Shown here one piece after another: positions 55,310 through 64,000 of a DNA stretch of 64,000 nt; position 1 is the stretch's first letter, and every line of letters begins with the position of its first letter. The notes under the pieces were generated by a model, which was not told the DNA's origin, did not search any database, and worked only from the letters and a program-made list of their open reading frames with translations. Location of the stretch: assembly GCA_017308575.1 (NCBI GenBank), contig JAFKEQ010000003.1, positions 1,116,001-1,180,000 on the forward strand, read 5' to 3'. The DNA is from Afipia sp. Lineage in GTDB: Bacteria > Pseudomonadota > Alphaproteobacteria > Rhizobiales > Xanthobacteraceae. The position numbers were made by a program, and so were the translations under genes.

Positions 55310-56503
55310 TCAACGCCCGCGCCACGACGGCGACAGTCCCTCGCGCATGGCGAAGCGACGGAGCGGGCCGACACGATCCAGCAGGTGCATCCCGGCAGCG
55401 CGGAGCGTCTGCGCGGGCAGGAGGCCGCTGAGCAGCGTGCGGTTCGCCATATCCACCGCGAAGGTGCGGCTGGAGACATCGGCGCGGCGCGCGTGCGCAT
55501 AGCGCTGCTGCACCGTCTCCGATCCGGGGTCGCCGCCCATCAGCAGCGTGTCGCTCACGATCTGCGCAAGGTCCGCCGCATCCCGCAGGCCCATGTTGAG
55601 GCCCTGCGCGCCGATCGGCGGCAGCACATGCGCCGCTTCGCCGACCAGTGCGATGCGGTTGGCGGCAATCTGCTCCGGATGTTCGATCGCCAGCGGAAAC
55701 ACATGGCGGCCCGGCGCGACGGTCAGCTTGCCGAGAATGGAGTGCGACTGTTTTTCCAGCGCGAGCGCGAGTTGATCGTCGCTCAGCGCCTTCAGCCGTT
55801 CGGCTTCGTCGGGCCGCACCACCCAGACGATGCTGGAGCGCTGGCCGGGCAGGGGCACGAACACGCAAGGCCCGGACTCGGTGTGAAACTCGTTGGAGCA
55901 ATCGCGGTGCGGCCGCGTGTGCGCGATATTCAGGGTCAGCGCGGTCTGCTGCAACGGGCGGCGCTTGACGCCGATGCCCGCCGCCTCCCGGCACAGCGAA
56001 TGCCGCCCGTCCGCGCCCGCGACAAGCGCAGCGGTGAGCGAGCGGCCGTCCTTTGTCGTAATCGTCACCACATCATCGCCGGTGATGACGGTCTGCGCTT
56101 CGTCGTCGATCCGTTCGAGATTGGGAAGCTCCGCCGCGCGGGCTTCCATCGCAATCATGAGGATGCGGTTCTCGATATTATAACCGAACGCCTCCATGCC
56201 GATCTCGTCCGAGGAGAAGGTCACTTCGGGCGAGCGGATCAGGCGAGGGGTATCGTCCACCAGCCGCATCACGCGCAGCGGCGCGGCATCACCTGCACAG
56301 CGCTGCCAGACATCCAGCGATTGCAGGAAAACCACCGAGCCGCCGAGCAGCGCCGTGGTCCGGTTGTCCGCATAGGGCGAGCGCCGTGCGACCAGCGCTG
56401 TGGCGACGCCCGCCTGCGCCAGCGCGATGGCGGCGGCGAGGCCGGCGGGACCGCCGCCGACAACAGCGGCCTGATAATGCTTCGAGGAACTGGGTTCGGT
56501 CAT
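55310..56503 (-). CDS. UbiH/UbiF/COQ6-family FAD-dependent monooxygenase
   Basis: A 397-residue flavin hydroxylase of ubiquinone synthesis type. The N-terminal AVVGGGPAGLAAAIALAQAG binds FAD. LVAGADGRHSLCREAAGI is the DG motif linking FAD and NADPH, and RIALVGEAAHVLPPIGAQGL then NMGLRDAADLAQIV closes the FAD site. It probably hydroxylates the ubiquinone ring, though which carbon cannot be told. It is divergent from pcs with 124 bases between starts. Confidence 0.9.
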   Translation of the reverse strand: MTEPSSSKHYQAAVVGGGPAGLAAAIALAQAGVATALVARRSPYADNRTTALLGGSVVFLQSLDVWQRCAGDAAPLRVMRLVDDTPRLIRSPEVTFSSDEIGMEAFGYNIENRILMIAMEARAAELPNLERIDDEAQTVITGDDVVTITTKDGRSLTAALVAGADGRHSLCREAAGIGVKRRPLQQTALTLNIAHTRPHRDCSNEFHTESGPCVFVPLPGQRSSIVWVVRPDEAERLKALSDDQLALALEKQSHSILGKLTVAPGRHVFPLAIEHPEQIAANRIALVGEAAHVLPPIGAQGLNMGLRDAADLAQIVSDTLLMGGDPGSETVQQRYAHARRADVSSRTFAVDMANRTLLSGLLPAQTLRAAGMHLLDRVGPLRRFAMREGLSPSWRGR

Positions 56504-56627
56504 GGCGCTATCTATGGTCGGAATCCGCCGGTGTCACAATCGGATTTGCGGATCATTTTATGCGGTATTTGAGGCAATCCGGGCCACGATATGCAATCGT
56601 CCGGGAATCCTGATAGTCACGTCATTG

Positions 56628-57359
56628 ATGAGTGAGCCCGGTCCGCCGCACCAGTTGTTTCCCGCCGCAGCCCGCCTGCGGGCCTTCGGCGTTCACATCT
56701 TCACCGCACTGGGCGGAGCCATCGCGCTGATCGCAATGCTGGAAGCGGTGAGAGAGCACTGGGCCGCGATGTTCGGCTGGCTCGGGCTGGCGCTGCTCGT
56801 GGACGGTCTCGACGGGCCGCTTGCGCGGCGGCTGAAAGTGAACGAGGTGCTGCCGGACTGGTCCGGCGATACGCTCGATCTGGTGGTGGACTTTCTCACC
56901 TATGTGTTCGTTCCGGCTTACGCGATCACGGCCAGCGGTCTGCTGCTTCCGCTGGCGGCGCCACTGCTCGGCGCGGCCATCGTGGTGACCGGAGCACTGT
57001 ATTTCGCGGACCGGCGCATGAAGACCGACGACAATCATTTTCGCGGCTTTCCCGCGCTCTGGAATGGTGCGGCGTTCTATCTGTTCCTGCTGAAGCCTCC
57101 GGCGCTGGTTGGTAGCGTGGTGCTTGCGGTTCTGGTGGTTCTGACCTTCGTGCCGTTCCATGTCATGCACCCGATCCGCACCACGCGGTTTCGCACGCTG
57201 AATATCGTGCTGCTCGGCGTCTGGGCGATCTTGGCAATCATCGCGATAGCTGCCAATTTTCAGGTCCCCGCATGGACCGCCGCCGCGCTGTGCATTGTCG
57301 GCGGTTATATTCTTTTGAGCGACGTTGTGATCCGGCTGCTGGGATTGAACCGAACATGA
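56628..57359 (+). CDS. pcs: Phosphatidylcholine synthase
   Basis: Pcs condenses CDP-diacylglycerol with choline to form phosphatidylcholine in one step in the inner membrane. The ATG at 56628 gives 243 residues with about eight helices. The CDP-alcohol phosphotransferase motif is in LALLVDGLDGPLARRLKVNE and DWSGDTLDLVVDFLTYVFVP, with the aspartates in place; the spacing is that of Pcs rather than PgsA. The gene overlaps terC by four bases. Phosphatidylcholine is a major lipid in this group and matters in host contact. Confidence 0.94.
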   Translation: MSEPGPPHQLFPAAARLRAFGVHIFTALGGAIALIAMLEAVREHWAAMFGWLGLALLVDGLDGPLARRLKVNEVLPDWSGDTLDLVVDFLTYVFVPAYAITASGLLLPLAAPLLGAAIVVTGALYFADRRMKTDDNHFRGFPALWNGAAFYLFLLKPPALVGSVVLAVLVVLTFVPFHVMHPIRTTRFRTLNIVLLGVWAILAIIAIAANFQVPAWTAAALCIVGGYILLSDVVIRLLGLNRT

Positions 57360-58090
57360 TGGACTTGCTGACCAGCCCGGAAGCCTGGATGGCCCTCGCG
57401 ACATTGACGGCTCTGGAGATCGTTCTCGGCATCGACAACGTGATCTTTCTGTCGGTGCTGGTGTCCCGTATCCCGCCAGCGCAGGCGGAAAGGGCGCGCA
57501 AGATAGGCCTCGCGCTGGCGCTGATCTTCCGTATCGCGCTGCTCAGCATTCTGGTCTGGCTGATCGGCCTGACCGAGCCTGTGCTCACTGTCGGAAAATT
57601 CGCGCTATCGTGGCGCGACATCATCCTGATTATTGGCGGCCTGTTTCTGATCGCCAAGGCGACCCACGAAATTCACGCCGAGGTCGAGGCGAACGAGGTC
57701 GAGGAGTCCGCCAAGGCCACGCCGAGCGCTTTCTTCTGGGTGATCATGCAGATCATCGTGATCGATCTCGTGTTCTCGATCGATTCAATCATCACCGCCA
57801 TCGGCATGGTGCAGGAGCTTGAAATCATGATCGCCGCCGTCGTAATCGCGGTCGGCGTGATGTATGTCTCGTCCGGACCCGTAGCGGCTTTCGTGAAGGA
57901 GCATCCCACCACGAAGATGCTGGCGCTGGCGTTTCTGGTCCTGATCGGCGTCGCGCTGGTGGCGGACGGATTCCATTTCCACATTCCGCGCGCCTTCATC
58001 TATGTCGCGATCTGCTTCTCGGGCGCCGTCGAGTTCTTCAACATTCTGGCGCGGCGCAACCGCAGGAAGCGCAGCGCGCAGCAGGGCTGA
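57356..58090 (+). CDS. TerC family integral membrane protein
   Basis: The ATG at 57356 overlaps the pcs stop; 244 residues and about seven helices. Acidic residues inside helices, in TALEIVLGIDNVIFLSVLV and LVFSIDSIITAIGMVQE, are the TerC hallmark and probably bind a metal ion. Close relatives load manganese into exported proteins during secretion. The C-terminus is basic. Coupling to pcs suggests membrane co-expression, but no direct link is known. Confidence 0.93.
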   Translation: MMDLLTSPEAWMALATLTALEIVLGIDNVIFLSVLVSRIPPAQAERARKIGLALALIFRIALLSILVWLIGLTEPVLTVGKFALSWRDIILIIGGLFLIAKATHEIHAEVEANEVEESAKATPSAFFWVIMQIIVIDLVFSIDSIITAIGMVQELEIMIAAVVIAVGVMYVSSGPVAAFVKEHPTTKMLALAFLVLIGVALVADGFHFHIPRAFIYVAICFSGAVEFFNILARRNRRKRSAQQG

Positions 58091-58181
58091 AAACGGCGCG
58101 ACCCTGGTGCGCGTTGACAATTCGCGGCCAATGGATTTGGCTCCCGGCTCACGTCCCTCACAAGAAGGCTCGGGAGAGAAC

Positions 58182-59156
58182 ATGACGAAGGCTGTGCGCG
58201 TCCACCAGGTGGGTGGTCCGGAAGTGATGATCTACGAGGATGTCGAGGTGCCGGCGCCCGGGCAGGGCGAGGTGCGCATCCGCCAGCACGCCATCGGCCT
58301 GAATTTCATCGACACCTATTACCGCAGCGGCCTCTACAAGGCGCCCGGCCTGCCATTCATTGTCGGCAACGAGGGCGCTGGCGAGATCGTGTCGGTCGGT
58401 CCGGGCGTGACCAATTTCCATCCCGGCGACCGCGTGGCCTACTACACCAACCTCGGCGCCTATGCGACCGAACGCAACATTGTCGCCGACAGGCTGGTGA
58501 AACTGCCGGACTACATTTCCTACGAGCAGGCGGCGGTGCTGATGCTCAAGGGCCTGACGGTCTGGTACCTGCTGTTCAAGACCTTCAAGGTCGAGCCGGG
58601 CCATCGCGTGCTGATCCACGCGGCGGCGGGCGGCATCGGTCTTCTGGCGTGCCAGTGGGCCAAGGCGCTGGGCGCGAATGTCATCGGCACGGTCGGCACC
58701 GAGGAGAAGGCCAAGCTGGCGCTCGCCAACGGCTGCGACCACGTCATTCTCTACAAGCAGGAAGACTTCGCCGAGCGCGTCAAGCAGATCAGCCGCGGCG
58801 AACTGTGCGACGTGGTCTATGACGGCGTCGGCAAGGACACCTTCCAGGGCTCGCTGAAGTCGCTCAGGCCGCGCGGCCTGTTCGTGTCGTTCGGCAATGC
58901 GTCGGGGCCGGTGCCGCCGTTCGCCATCGCGGAGCTGAACAACCACGGCTCGCTGTTCGCGACCCGGCCGAAGCTCAACGACTATGTCGGCACCCGCAAG
59001 GAGCTGATCGAGGGCGCGGACACGCTGTTTGCCGCCGTGATCAGCGGCACGCTGCATGTGCCGATCAACCACGCCTATGCGCTGAAAGACGCGCAGAAAG
59101 CGCATCGCGATCTGGAAAGCCGCGTCACGACGGGTTCGGGGATATTGAAGCCGTAG
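58182..59156 (+). CDS. qor: NADPH:quinone oxidoreductase (zeta-crystallin type)
   Basis: A 324-residue zinc-free member of the medium-chain dehydrogenase family. N-terminal GROES-like part: HAIGLNFIDTYYRSGLYKAP and VGNEGAGEIVSVGPGVTNFH. The NADPH site is HAAAGGIGLLACQWAKALGA, followed by SFGNASGPVPPFAIAEL. It reduces quinones by one electron or enones. An AGAGAA site precedes the ATG at 58182. It converges with rimO across a composite repeat. Confidence 0.93.
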   Translation: MTKAVRVHQVGGPEVMIYEDVEVPAPGQGEVRIRQHAIGLNFIDTYYRSGLYKAPGLPFIVGNEGAGEIVSVGPGVTNFHPGDRVAYYTNLGAYATERNIVADRLVKLPDYISYEQAAVLMLKGLTVWYLLFKTFKVEPGHRVLIHAAAGGIGLLACQWAKALGANVIGTVGTEEKAKLALANGCDHVILYKQEDFAERVKQISRGELCDVVYDGVGKDTFQGSLKSLRPRGLFVSFGNASGPVPPFAIAELNNHGSLFATRPKLNDYVGTRKELIEGADTLFAAVISGTLHVPINHAYALKDAQKAHRDLESRVTTGSGILKP

Positions 59157-59164
59157 GCATGAAC

Positions 59165-59286
59165 GTGCCCCGGATGCTGCGCAGCGCGAAGCGGTGCGCT
59201 GCTGATCCGGGGCCGTTACAAACCTCATTGCCCCTTACGGTCCCGGCTCTGCGAAGCAGCGTTTCACGCTGCATCGCGTCCGGGAC
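59165..59286. repeat. Composite palindromic repeat between qor and rimO
   Basis: Two imperfect palindromes in a row: the first pairs CCCCGGAT with ATCCGGGG around a GC-rich core (59168-59213). The second pairs GTCCCGG (59240-59246) with CCGGGAC (59280-59286) around an inner GCAGCG-TTTCA-CGCTGC hairpin. Such elements are recalled as common intergenic repeats in Bradyrhizobium-like genomes. It lies between convergent genes and could end both transcripts. Confidence 0.75.
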
Positions 59287-59294
59287 AAATTCTG

Positions 59295-60620
59295 TTAGAA
59301 CCCCGCCACGGTCCCGTGCAGGTCGTACTGGTCCGCACGGTCGATCTTCGCGGTGACGATCTCGCCGACCTTGAGCGGGCGGCGGCTGGAGAGATAGACC
59401 GAACCGTCGATCTGCGGCGCGTCGGCCTTGGAGCGGCCCTTCGCCACGGTCGGCCCGACTTCATCGATGATGATCTGCTGGCGGGTGCCGACTTTTCGTT
59501 TCAGCCGCTGCGCGGAAATTTTCTGCTGGCGTGCCATCAGTGCATTCCAGCGCGCGGTCTTGATCTCCTCCGGCACCGGGTTCTCGATGCTGTTCGAGGT
59601 CGCGCCTGCGACCGGCTCGTACTTGAAGCAGCCGAGACGGTCGATCTGCGCTTCGTCCAGCCAGTCGAGCAGATACTGGAAATCCGCGTCGGTCTCGCCG
59701 GGGAATCCGACGATGAAGGTGGAGCGCAGCGTCAGGTCGGGACATTCCTCGCGCCACTTCAGGATGCGTGCGAGCGTCTTGTCCTGCGACGCCGGGCGGC
59801 GCATCTGTTTCAGCACATCCGGCGAGGCATGCTGGAACGGGATGTCGAGATAGGGCAGCACCTTGCCTTCGGTCATCAGGCCGATGACTTCATCGACGTG
59901 CGGGTAGGGGTAAACGTACTGCAGCCGCACCCACGCGCCGAGTTCGCCGAGTTCTTTGGCGAGATCGTAGAACTTGGCGCGGACCTCGCGGTCCTTCCAC
60001 GGGCTGGTCGCGTATTTCAGGTCGATGCCGTAGGCCGAAGTGTCCTGCGACACCACCAGCAGTTCCTTGACGCCGGCGGCCACCAGCTTCTCGGCCTCGC
60101 GCAGCACATCGTTGGCGGGGCGCGAGACGAGATCGCCGCGCAGCTTCGGGATGATGCAGAAGGTGCAGCGGTTGTTGCAGCCTTCGGAAATTTTTAAGTA
60201 AGCGTAATGGCGCGGCGTCAGCTTGATGCCCTGCGGCGGCACCAGATCGATGTGCGGATTGTGAACCGGCGGCACCGCGCGGTGAACGGCTTCCAGCACG
60301 CTTTCGTATTGCTGCGGGCCGGTGATGGACAGCACGTTGGGGTAGGCCTTCTCGATCTGCTCGGGCTCCGCGCCCATGCAGCCGGTGACGATCACCTTGC
60401 CGTTCTCGGCCATGGCCTCGCCGATGGCCCCCAGCGACTCCTTCTTGGCGCTGTCGAGGAAGCCGCAGGTGTTCACGATCACGAGGTCCGCGCCGTCGTG
60501 CTTGCGCGCCAGCTCATAGCCCTCCGCGCGCAGGCGCGTGATGATGCGCTCGGAATCCACCAGCGCCTTCGGGCAGCCAAGCGACACAAAACTGACTTTG
60601 GGGGCGGCGCCCTGTTCCAT
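59295..60620 (-). CDS. rimO: Ribosomal protein S12 methylthiotransferase RimO
   Basis: RimO is a radical-SAM enzyme that adds a methylthio group to an aspartate of ribosomal protein S12. The ATG at 60620 ([20 protein letters not shown]) gives 441 residues. The N-terminal cluster domain has cysteines in [23 protein letters not shown] and [13 protein letters not shown]. The radical SAM motif is [20 protein letters not shown] domain ends the protein. S12 specificity over MiaB follows from [12 protein letters not shown] and [14 protein letters not shown]. Confidence 0.96.
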   Translation of the reverse strand: MEQGAAPKVSFVSLGCPKALVDSERIITRLRAEGYELARKHDGADLVIVNTCGFLDSAKKESLGAIGEAMAENGKVIVTGCMGAEPEQIEKAYPNVLSITGPQQYESVLEAVHRAVPPVHNPHIDLVPPQGIKLTPRHYAYLKISEGCNNRCTFCIIPKLRGDLVSRPANDVLREAEKLVAAGVKELLVVSQDTSAYGIDLKYATSPWKDREVRAKFYDLAKELGELGAWVRLQYVYPYPHVDEVIGLMTEGKVLPYLDIPFQHASPDVLKQMRRPASQDKTLARILKWREECPDLTLRSTFIVGFPGETDADFQYLLDWLDEAQIDRLGCFKYEPVAGATSNSIENPVPEEIKTARWNALMARQQKISAQRLKRKVGTRQQIIIDEVGPTVAKGRSKADAPQIDGSVYLSSRRPLKVGEIVTAKIDRADQYDLHGTVAGF

Positions 60621-60849
60621 CGTGATCCAACCTGTTGGGAGTGTGCAGGAGCTATCCTTGATGCCCCATAATTTCAAGGCATTAAGCGGCTTTTGAAGGC
60701 GGGGCGATGGCCAAATCCGAAGGATATATCCGGCATGTCCGGGGAGATGGTTCGTTCCCAAAGCGCGATGGCGGAAGGATAGTTCTCTCCGCCGGGAGCC
60801 CGCTCGGGCAAGTTTATCGTCTTTTTCCGCCTCTCCTTGTAAGTCACTG

Positions 60850-61050
60850 ATGAAGCGCATCAATATCGTGCAGACAAGCGATGGGAGATCGGCAATGCGC
60901 GATGTTGTATCGGGATGGGATGTGTCAGGGACCGAGGCCCGGCCCATGGCCGCCCCTGCGTCGGCGCGGGTCCATACGTTTGCCGTCTACAGCGCCTTCG
61001 GGCTGATCGCCGCCGTCGTGTTCGGCACGCTGTCCTATCACCCGTTCTGA
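60850..61050 (+). CDS. Small membrane protein of unknown function
   Basis: A 66-residue frame with one C-terminal membrane helix, [20 protein letters not shown], and a soluble N-terminus with no clear motif. It starts at the ATG at 60850; a second ATG at residue 16 is possible. The stop is adjacent to that of pxpA on the other strand. The 229 bases before it, shared with the rimO start, hold no other gene. Confidence 0.6.
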   Translation: MKRINIVQTSDGRSAMRDVVSGWDVSGTEARPMAAPASARVHTFAVYSAFGLIAAVVFGTLSYHPF

Positions 61051-61818
61051 TCAGGCGCGGTTGGCGAACGGCGCGACGGTGATTCCGTTGCGCTCCAGTT
61101 CGCCGCGCACATGGCGCGCAATCTCCACCGCGCCCGGCGTGTCGCCGTGGATGCAGACGGTGTCGATCTTCACCTTGATGACCTTGCCGGACGCGGCAGT
61201 GATCGCGCCGTCCTGAACCATCCGCACCACGCGCTCCGCGATCTGCGGTGCGTCGTGCAGCACCGAGCCGGGCTTGCTGCGCGCCATCAGTTGCGCGTCG
61301 TCCTCATAGGCCCGGTCGGCGAACACTTCGGAGATGAGAGGCAGTCCGGCGGCTTCGCCCGCGCGCTCCAGCGCCGTGTTCGGCAGCACCACGAAATACA
61401 GGTTCGGATCGACGGCCTTGATCGCGGCGGCAATGGCGCGTGCGGTCATGTCGTCGACGCAGCCGACATTGGAGAGCGCGCCGTGGGCTTTCACATGGGT
61501 CACCTTGTGACCGGCCAGCGCAGCCACCGCCTGCAACGCGCCGATCTGATAGGCGACCATGGTTTCGATTTCCGATGATTTCAGGCCGGGCACCGGCCGC
61601 CGCCCGAAGCCGTGCAGGTCGCGGTAGCCCGGATGCGCGCCGATGCTGACGCCACGCGCCTTCGCGAGCTTCGCGGTCTTGAGCATGATGTCGCTATCGC
61701 CCGCATGGAAGCCGCAGGCGACGTTGACGCTGCTGGCGAGGCCGAGCATCGCCTCGTCGTTGCCCATGTCCCATGCGCCGAAGCCTTCGCCGAGATCGCT
61801 GTTGAGATCGATGGTCAT
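61051..61818 (-). CDS. pxpA: 5-oxoprolinase subunit PxpA (LamB/YcsF family)
   Basis: PxpA with PxpB and PxpC opens 5-oxoproline to glutamate using ATP, disposing of a damage product of glutamine and glutathione. The 255-residue protein has the conserved start [20 protein letters not shown] and [16 protein letters not shown], then [19 protein letters not shown], rich in metal-like His and Asp ligands. It is the last gene of a three-gene operon, 18 bases after pxpC. Confidence 0.95.
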   Translation of the reverse strand: MTIDLNSDLGEGFGAWDMGNDEAMLGLASSVNVACGFHAGDSDIMLKTAKLAKARGVSIGAHPGYRDLHGFGRRPVPGLKSSEIETMVAYQIGALQAVAALAGHKVTHVKAHGALSNVGCVDDMTARAIAAAIKAVDPNLYFVVLPNTALERAGEAAGLPLISEVFADRAYEDDAQLMARSKPGSVLHDAPQIAERVVRMVQDGAITAASGKVIKVKIDTVCIHGDTPGAVEIARHVRGELERNGITVAPFANRA

Positions 61819-61836
61819 GACGGTGCCTCGCGGAAG

Positions 61837-62880
61837 TCAGGTTTCGTTCGTTTTCTGGATCTGCCAGGTCGCGGCATCGGTCGCATTCACGGCGATGCCG
61901 GCGACATTGGCTTTCTGCAGTTCGACCAGATTGAGGCTCGATCCGCCAGCGGCGTGAATGCGGCCGGGCAGGCCGTGGATGAACTCCGCCAGCTTTCGCG
62001 CTTCGGCCTGCGCGTCTTCCACGCTGACCGCCTTGAAGCGGAAGGTGGAGCCGGGCGGCATCTGCGCCAGACGGCCGAGATCGGCGCTGATGACGGTCGC
62101 GATCTTGGGGTAGCCGCCGGTCGTGCCGTGATCGGCCATCAGCACGATCGGCTGGCCGTTGCCGGGCACCTGGATGCTGCCATGGACCGCGCCGTCGGAC
62201 ACGATGTTGTGGCCGCCGGAATGCACCACCTTGGGCCCTTCGAGCCGGTAGCCCATGCGATCGCTGGTCGTCGAGACCCGCCATTCGCTATTCAGAAAGA
62301 CATCGCAGGCCGCGCCGAATTCGTCGTCCTGCGGTCCCATCACCACGCGAACCGGTGCCTGCGGAATGTCGAAGGTGTCCAGCGCGCGCTCATGGGGAGC
62401 AACATGCGCGGTGCCGACGTCCAGCGTGTCGCCGCCCTGCAGTGGGCGCGGGAAGGGACTGCCGACACCGGCGCGGGCATTGACCGACAGGCTGCCGAAT
62501 ACCGGCTCGCCGTTGATACCGCCTTCGATCGCAAGATAGCTGAACACGCCGTTACGGGCCGGTCCGAGTTTCAGGGTCTCGCCTTCCGCGATCAGTCCTG
62601 TTTCGTTCGGTAGCAGCGGCGATCCGGCAATGTCCGCAACGCGCGCGGCGCCCGCCAGGGCAACACGGATCGCGCCGTGACGGGCCGTGAACGATGCGCC
62701 GAACGGCCCGATCTCGATGGCGGCGGCGAACGGCGCGTTTCCCGCAAGGTCGTTCGCCATCGCCAGCGCCACGCGATCCATCGCGCCGCTGGTGGTGAGG
62801 CCGTAGCGTTGCGCGCCGAAGCGTCCGGCATCCTGTACCGAGGTCGCAGGCCCTACGCTCAGGACGACAAGCCGGCTCAT
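61837..62880 (-). CDS. pxpC: 5-oxoprolinase subunit PxpC (KipA-like)
   Basis: A 347-residue biotin-independent carboxylase-like subunit. Typical stretches are VLSVGPATSVQDAGRFGAQR, YGLTTSGAMDRVALAMAND and SDRMGYRLEGPKVVHSGGHN, then GSIQVPGNGQPIVLMADHGT. With PxpB it forms the ATP-dependent part of the enzyme. The start overlaps the pxpB stop by four bases. Confidence 0.95.
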   Translation of the reverse strand: MSRLVVLSVGPATSVQDAGRFGAQRYGLTTSGAMDRVALAMANDLAGNAPFAAAIEIGPFGASFTARHGAIRVALAGAARVADIAGSPLLPNETGLIAEGETLKLGPARNGVFSYLAIEGGINGEPVFGSLSVNARAGVGSPFPRPLQGGDTLDVGTAHVAPHERALDTFDIPQAPVRVVMGPQDDEFGAACDVFLNSEWRVSTTSDRMGYRLEGPKVVHSGGHNIVSDGAVHGSIQVPGNGQPIVLMADHGTTGGYPKIATVISADLGRLAQMPPGSTFRFKAVSVEDAQAEARKLAEFIHGLPGRIHAAGGSSLNLVELQKANVAGIAVNATDAATWQIQKTNET

Positions 62881-63614
62881 GAGGCGACCAGTTCGGCAAT
62901 GACCTCGCCGCGCTCGGCGGCGCGGTCGAGCGCGTCAAATTCACGGGCGTTGATGGGCGTGAACGTCACCGCATCGCCGGGCTCCATCAGAAACACCGGA
63001 TCGCGATGCGGATGAAACGTGCGCACGGGCGTGCGGCCCAGCAGATGCCAGCCGCTCGGGGCGGCGAGACATTGCACGCAGGCCTGCACGCCGCCGATGG
63101 AGATGGTGCCCGGCGGCGTCTCGGTGCGCGGGCTTTCGCGGCGCGGCGTCGCGATGGACGGATCGAGGCCGCTCAGATAGGCGAAGCCCGGGGTGAAACC
63201 GATCATCGCCACGCGATATTCGCTGCCGCTGTGTTTCGCGATCACCTCGTCGGTCGCGATCTGGTGCGCGCGCGCGACGTCGTCGAGGTCGATGCCGTAG
63301 TGGCCGCCATAGACCACCGGCACGCGCCAGCGCCGCACCGCGGTCTCCTTGGGGACGGGGAGTTGCGCCAGCGCCAGCAGCCGCTCGGACAGCGTCCCAA
63401 AGCCGATCTGGACCGGATCGTAATGGACCAGAAGCGACCGATAGGTCGGAACGGTTTCCAGAACCCCGGCAATGGCTTCGCGGGCGACATTGCGGTCGAG
63501 GTTCAGGACCTGCCGGCTGAACTGCGGGTCGCTGTCGCGGCCGAATTCCACCACCAGCGCGGTATCGCCGGCGAGCAGGATGCGGGGCTGGGCAGTGGAT
63601 GAAGCAGCGGTCAT
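62877..63614 (-). CDS. pxpB: 5-oxoprolinase subunit PxpB (KipI-like)
   Basis: A 245-residue protein of the cyclophilin-like KipI fold. Visible family segments are LLAGDTALVVEFGRDSD, RRWRVPVVYGGHYGIDLDDV and VAMIGFTPGFAYLSGLDPSI, with GGVQACVQCLAAPSGWHLLG near the end. It is first in the pxpBCA operon, which is divergent from the RraA-like gene with 175 bases between starts. Confidence 0.95.
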   Translation of the reverse strand: MTAASSTAQPRILLAGDTALVVEFGRDSDPQFSRQVLNLDRNVAREAIAGVLETVPTYRSLLVHYDPVQIGFGTLSERLLALAQLPVPKETAVRRWRVPVVYGGHYGIDLDDVARAHQIATDEVIAKHSGSEYRVAMIGFTPGFAYLSGLDPSIATPRRESPRTETPPGTISIGGVQACVQCLAAPSGWHLLGRTPVRTFHPHRDPVFLMEPGDAVTFTPINAREFDALDRAAERGEVIAELVAS

Positions 63615-63789
63615 CGAAGGCCGGACGCGTCTCGTGATGGAGCGCTATTTGTCCGCTACCTTCGCGCAAATGGCAAATAAGCCGTCGTTATTGCGACGGA
63701 TAAACACTTGTTACCGCTCACGTGATTGTCGCCTTGACGCGATGGCGCGCTTTCGCAAAAAGGCTTTGCATCTCTTATTGGAGTTTCCC

Positions 63790-64000
63790 ATGCCGCTTAC
63801 GCCTGAAGCCGTCGCAACGCTCAAGAAGATCACGACCGCCACCATTACGACCATCCTTCTCAAGAAGGGGCTTCGCAATGTCTGGCTGCGCGGATCGCGC
63901 CCGCTGCGCCCGGGTCAGGAGCGGCTGGTGGGCCCGGCCTTCACGCTGCGCTTCGTTCCCGCGCGTGAGGATCTCGCGACGCCGGAATCGTGGTCGAAGC
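63790..64000 (+). CDS. RraA-like family protein (N-terminal part, cut by window end)
   Basis: Only the first 70 residues are present. MPLTPEAVATLKKITTATIT, TILLKKGLRNVWLRGSRPLR and VGPAFTLRFVPAREDLA match the N-terminus of RraA-like proteins, which include regulators of RNase E and 4-hydroxy-4-methyl-2-oxoglutarate-type aldolases. Which activity applies cannot be judged without the catalytic C-terminal half. It may be the first gene of an operon going out of the window. Confidence 0.85.
   Translation, partial: MPLTPEAVATLKKITTATITTILLKKGLRNVWLRGSRPLRPGQERLVGPAFTLRFVPAREDLATPESWSK

Overview
The window is chromosomal DNA from an alphaproteobacterium, most likely of the Bradyrhizobium/Rhodopseudomonas/Afipia group (Nitrobacteraceae). 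This is inferred from G+C-rich coding sequence, an SOS operator of the GAAC-N7-GAAC type, the gene set (phosphatidylcholine synthase, IalB-like protein, Omp31-like barrel, cyclic beta-glucan genes of the Bradyrhizobium type) and four copies of a paired-hairpin intergenic repeat. The species cannot be fixed from sequence alone. Almost all of it is ordinary core genome; no prophage, CRISPR array, transposase or rRNA operon was seen.

Layout. 1-2.7 kb: end of secF, overlapped by homologues of two complex I assembly factors (Mth938/NDUFAF3-like and squalene-synthase/NDUFAF6-like), then a methyltransferase. 2.8-9.9 kb: trmFO, a DUF1127 peptide, a copper-handling pair (DUF2946-like protein and a YcnI-PCuAC fusion), DUF2189 and DUF3597 proteins, a FAH-family protein with a Tat-like leader, and two tandem small GNAT-like proteins. 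9.9-17.8 kb: uvrA, an outer-membrane barrel gene, ssb and gyrA, with LexA-type sites before uvrA and ssb. 17.8-24.7 kb: coaD, two cyclophilins, queA-tgt (queuosine), cysK with an orphan BrnA-like gene, and a cysteine form of the selenoprotein B family.

24.8-26.4 kb is the only clearly foreign-looking stretch: an AT-rich glycosyltransferase and a small membrane protein on the 3' side of tRNA-Lys(TTT). 27-32.6 kb is a cyclic beta-(1,3)/(1,6)-glucan locus (NdvB-like, NdvC-like and two unknown genes). 32.7-37.5 kb: a SPOR-like envelope protein, then glmU and glmS for UDP-GlcNAc supply, separated by two mirrored palindromes. 37.6-45.3 kb: DUF502, a methyltransferase, recG, sdhE-mfd. 45.5-56.5 kb: mixed envelope and metabolic genes, including a degenerate GGDEF protein beside a degenerate acyl-CoA-synthetase-like protein. 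56.6-64 kb: pcs-terC, qor, rimO, the pxpBCA 5-oxoprolinase operon and the start of a RraA-like gene.

No single new defence or biosynthetic system was found. The observations most worth a second look are a tRNA-guanine transglycosylase without its zinc cysteines, the mirrored palindromes before glmS, the small tRNA-Lys island, the unknown genes of the glucan locus, and the two adjacent degenerate enzymes at 46-49 kb.
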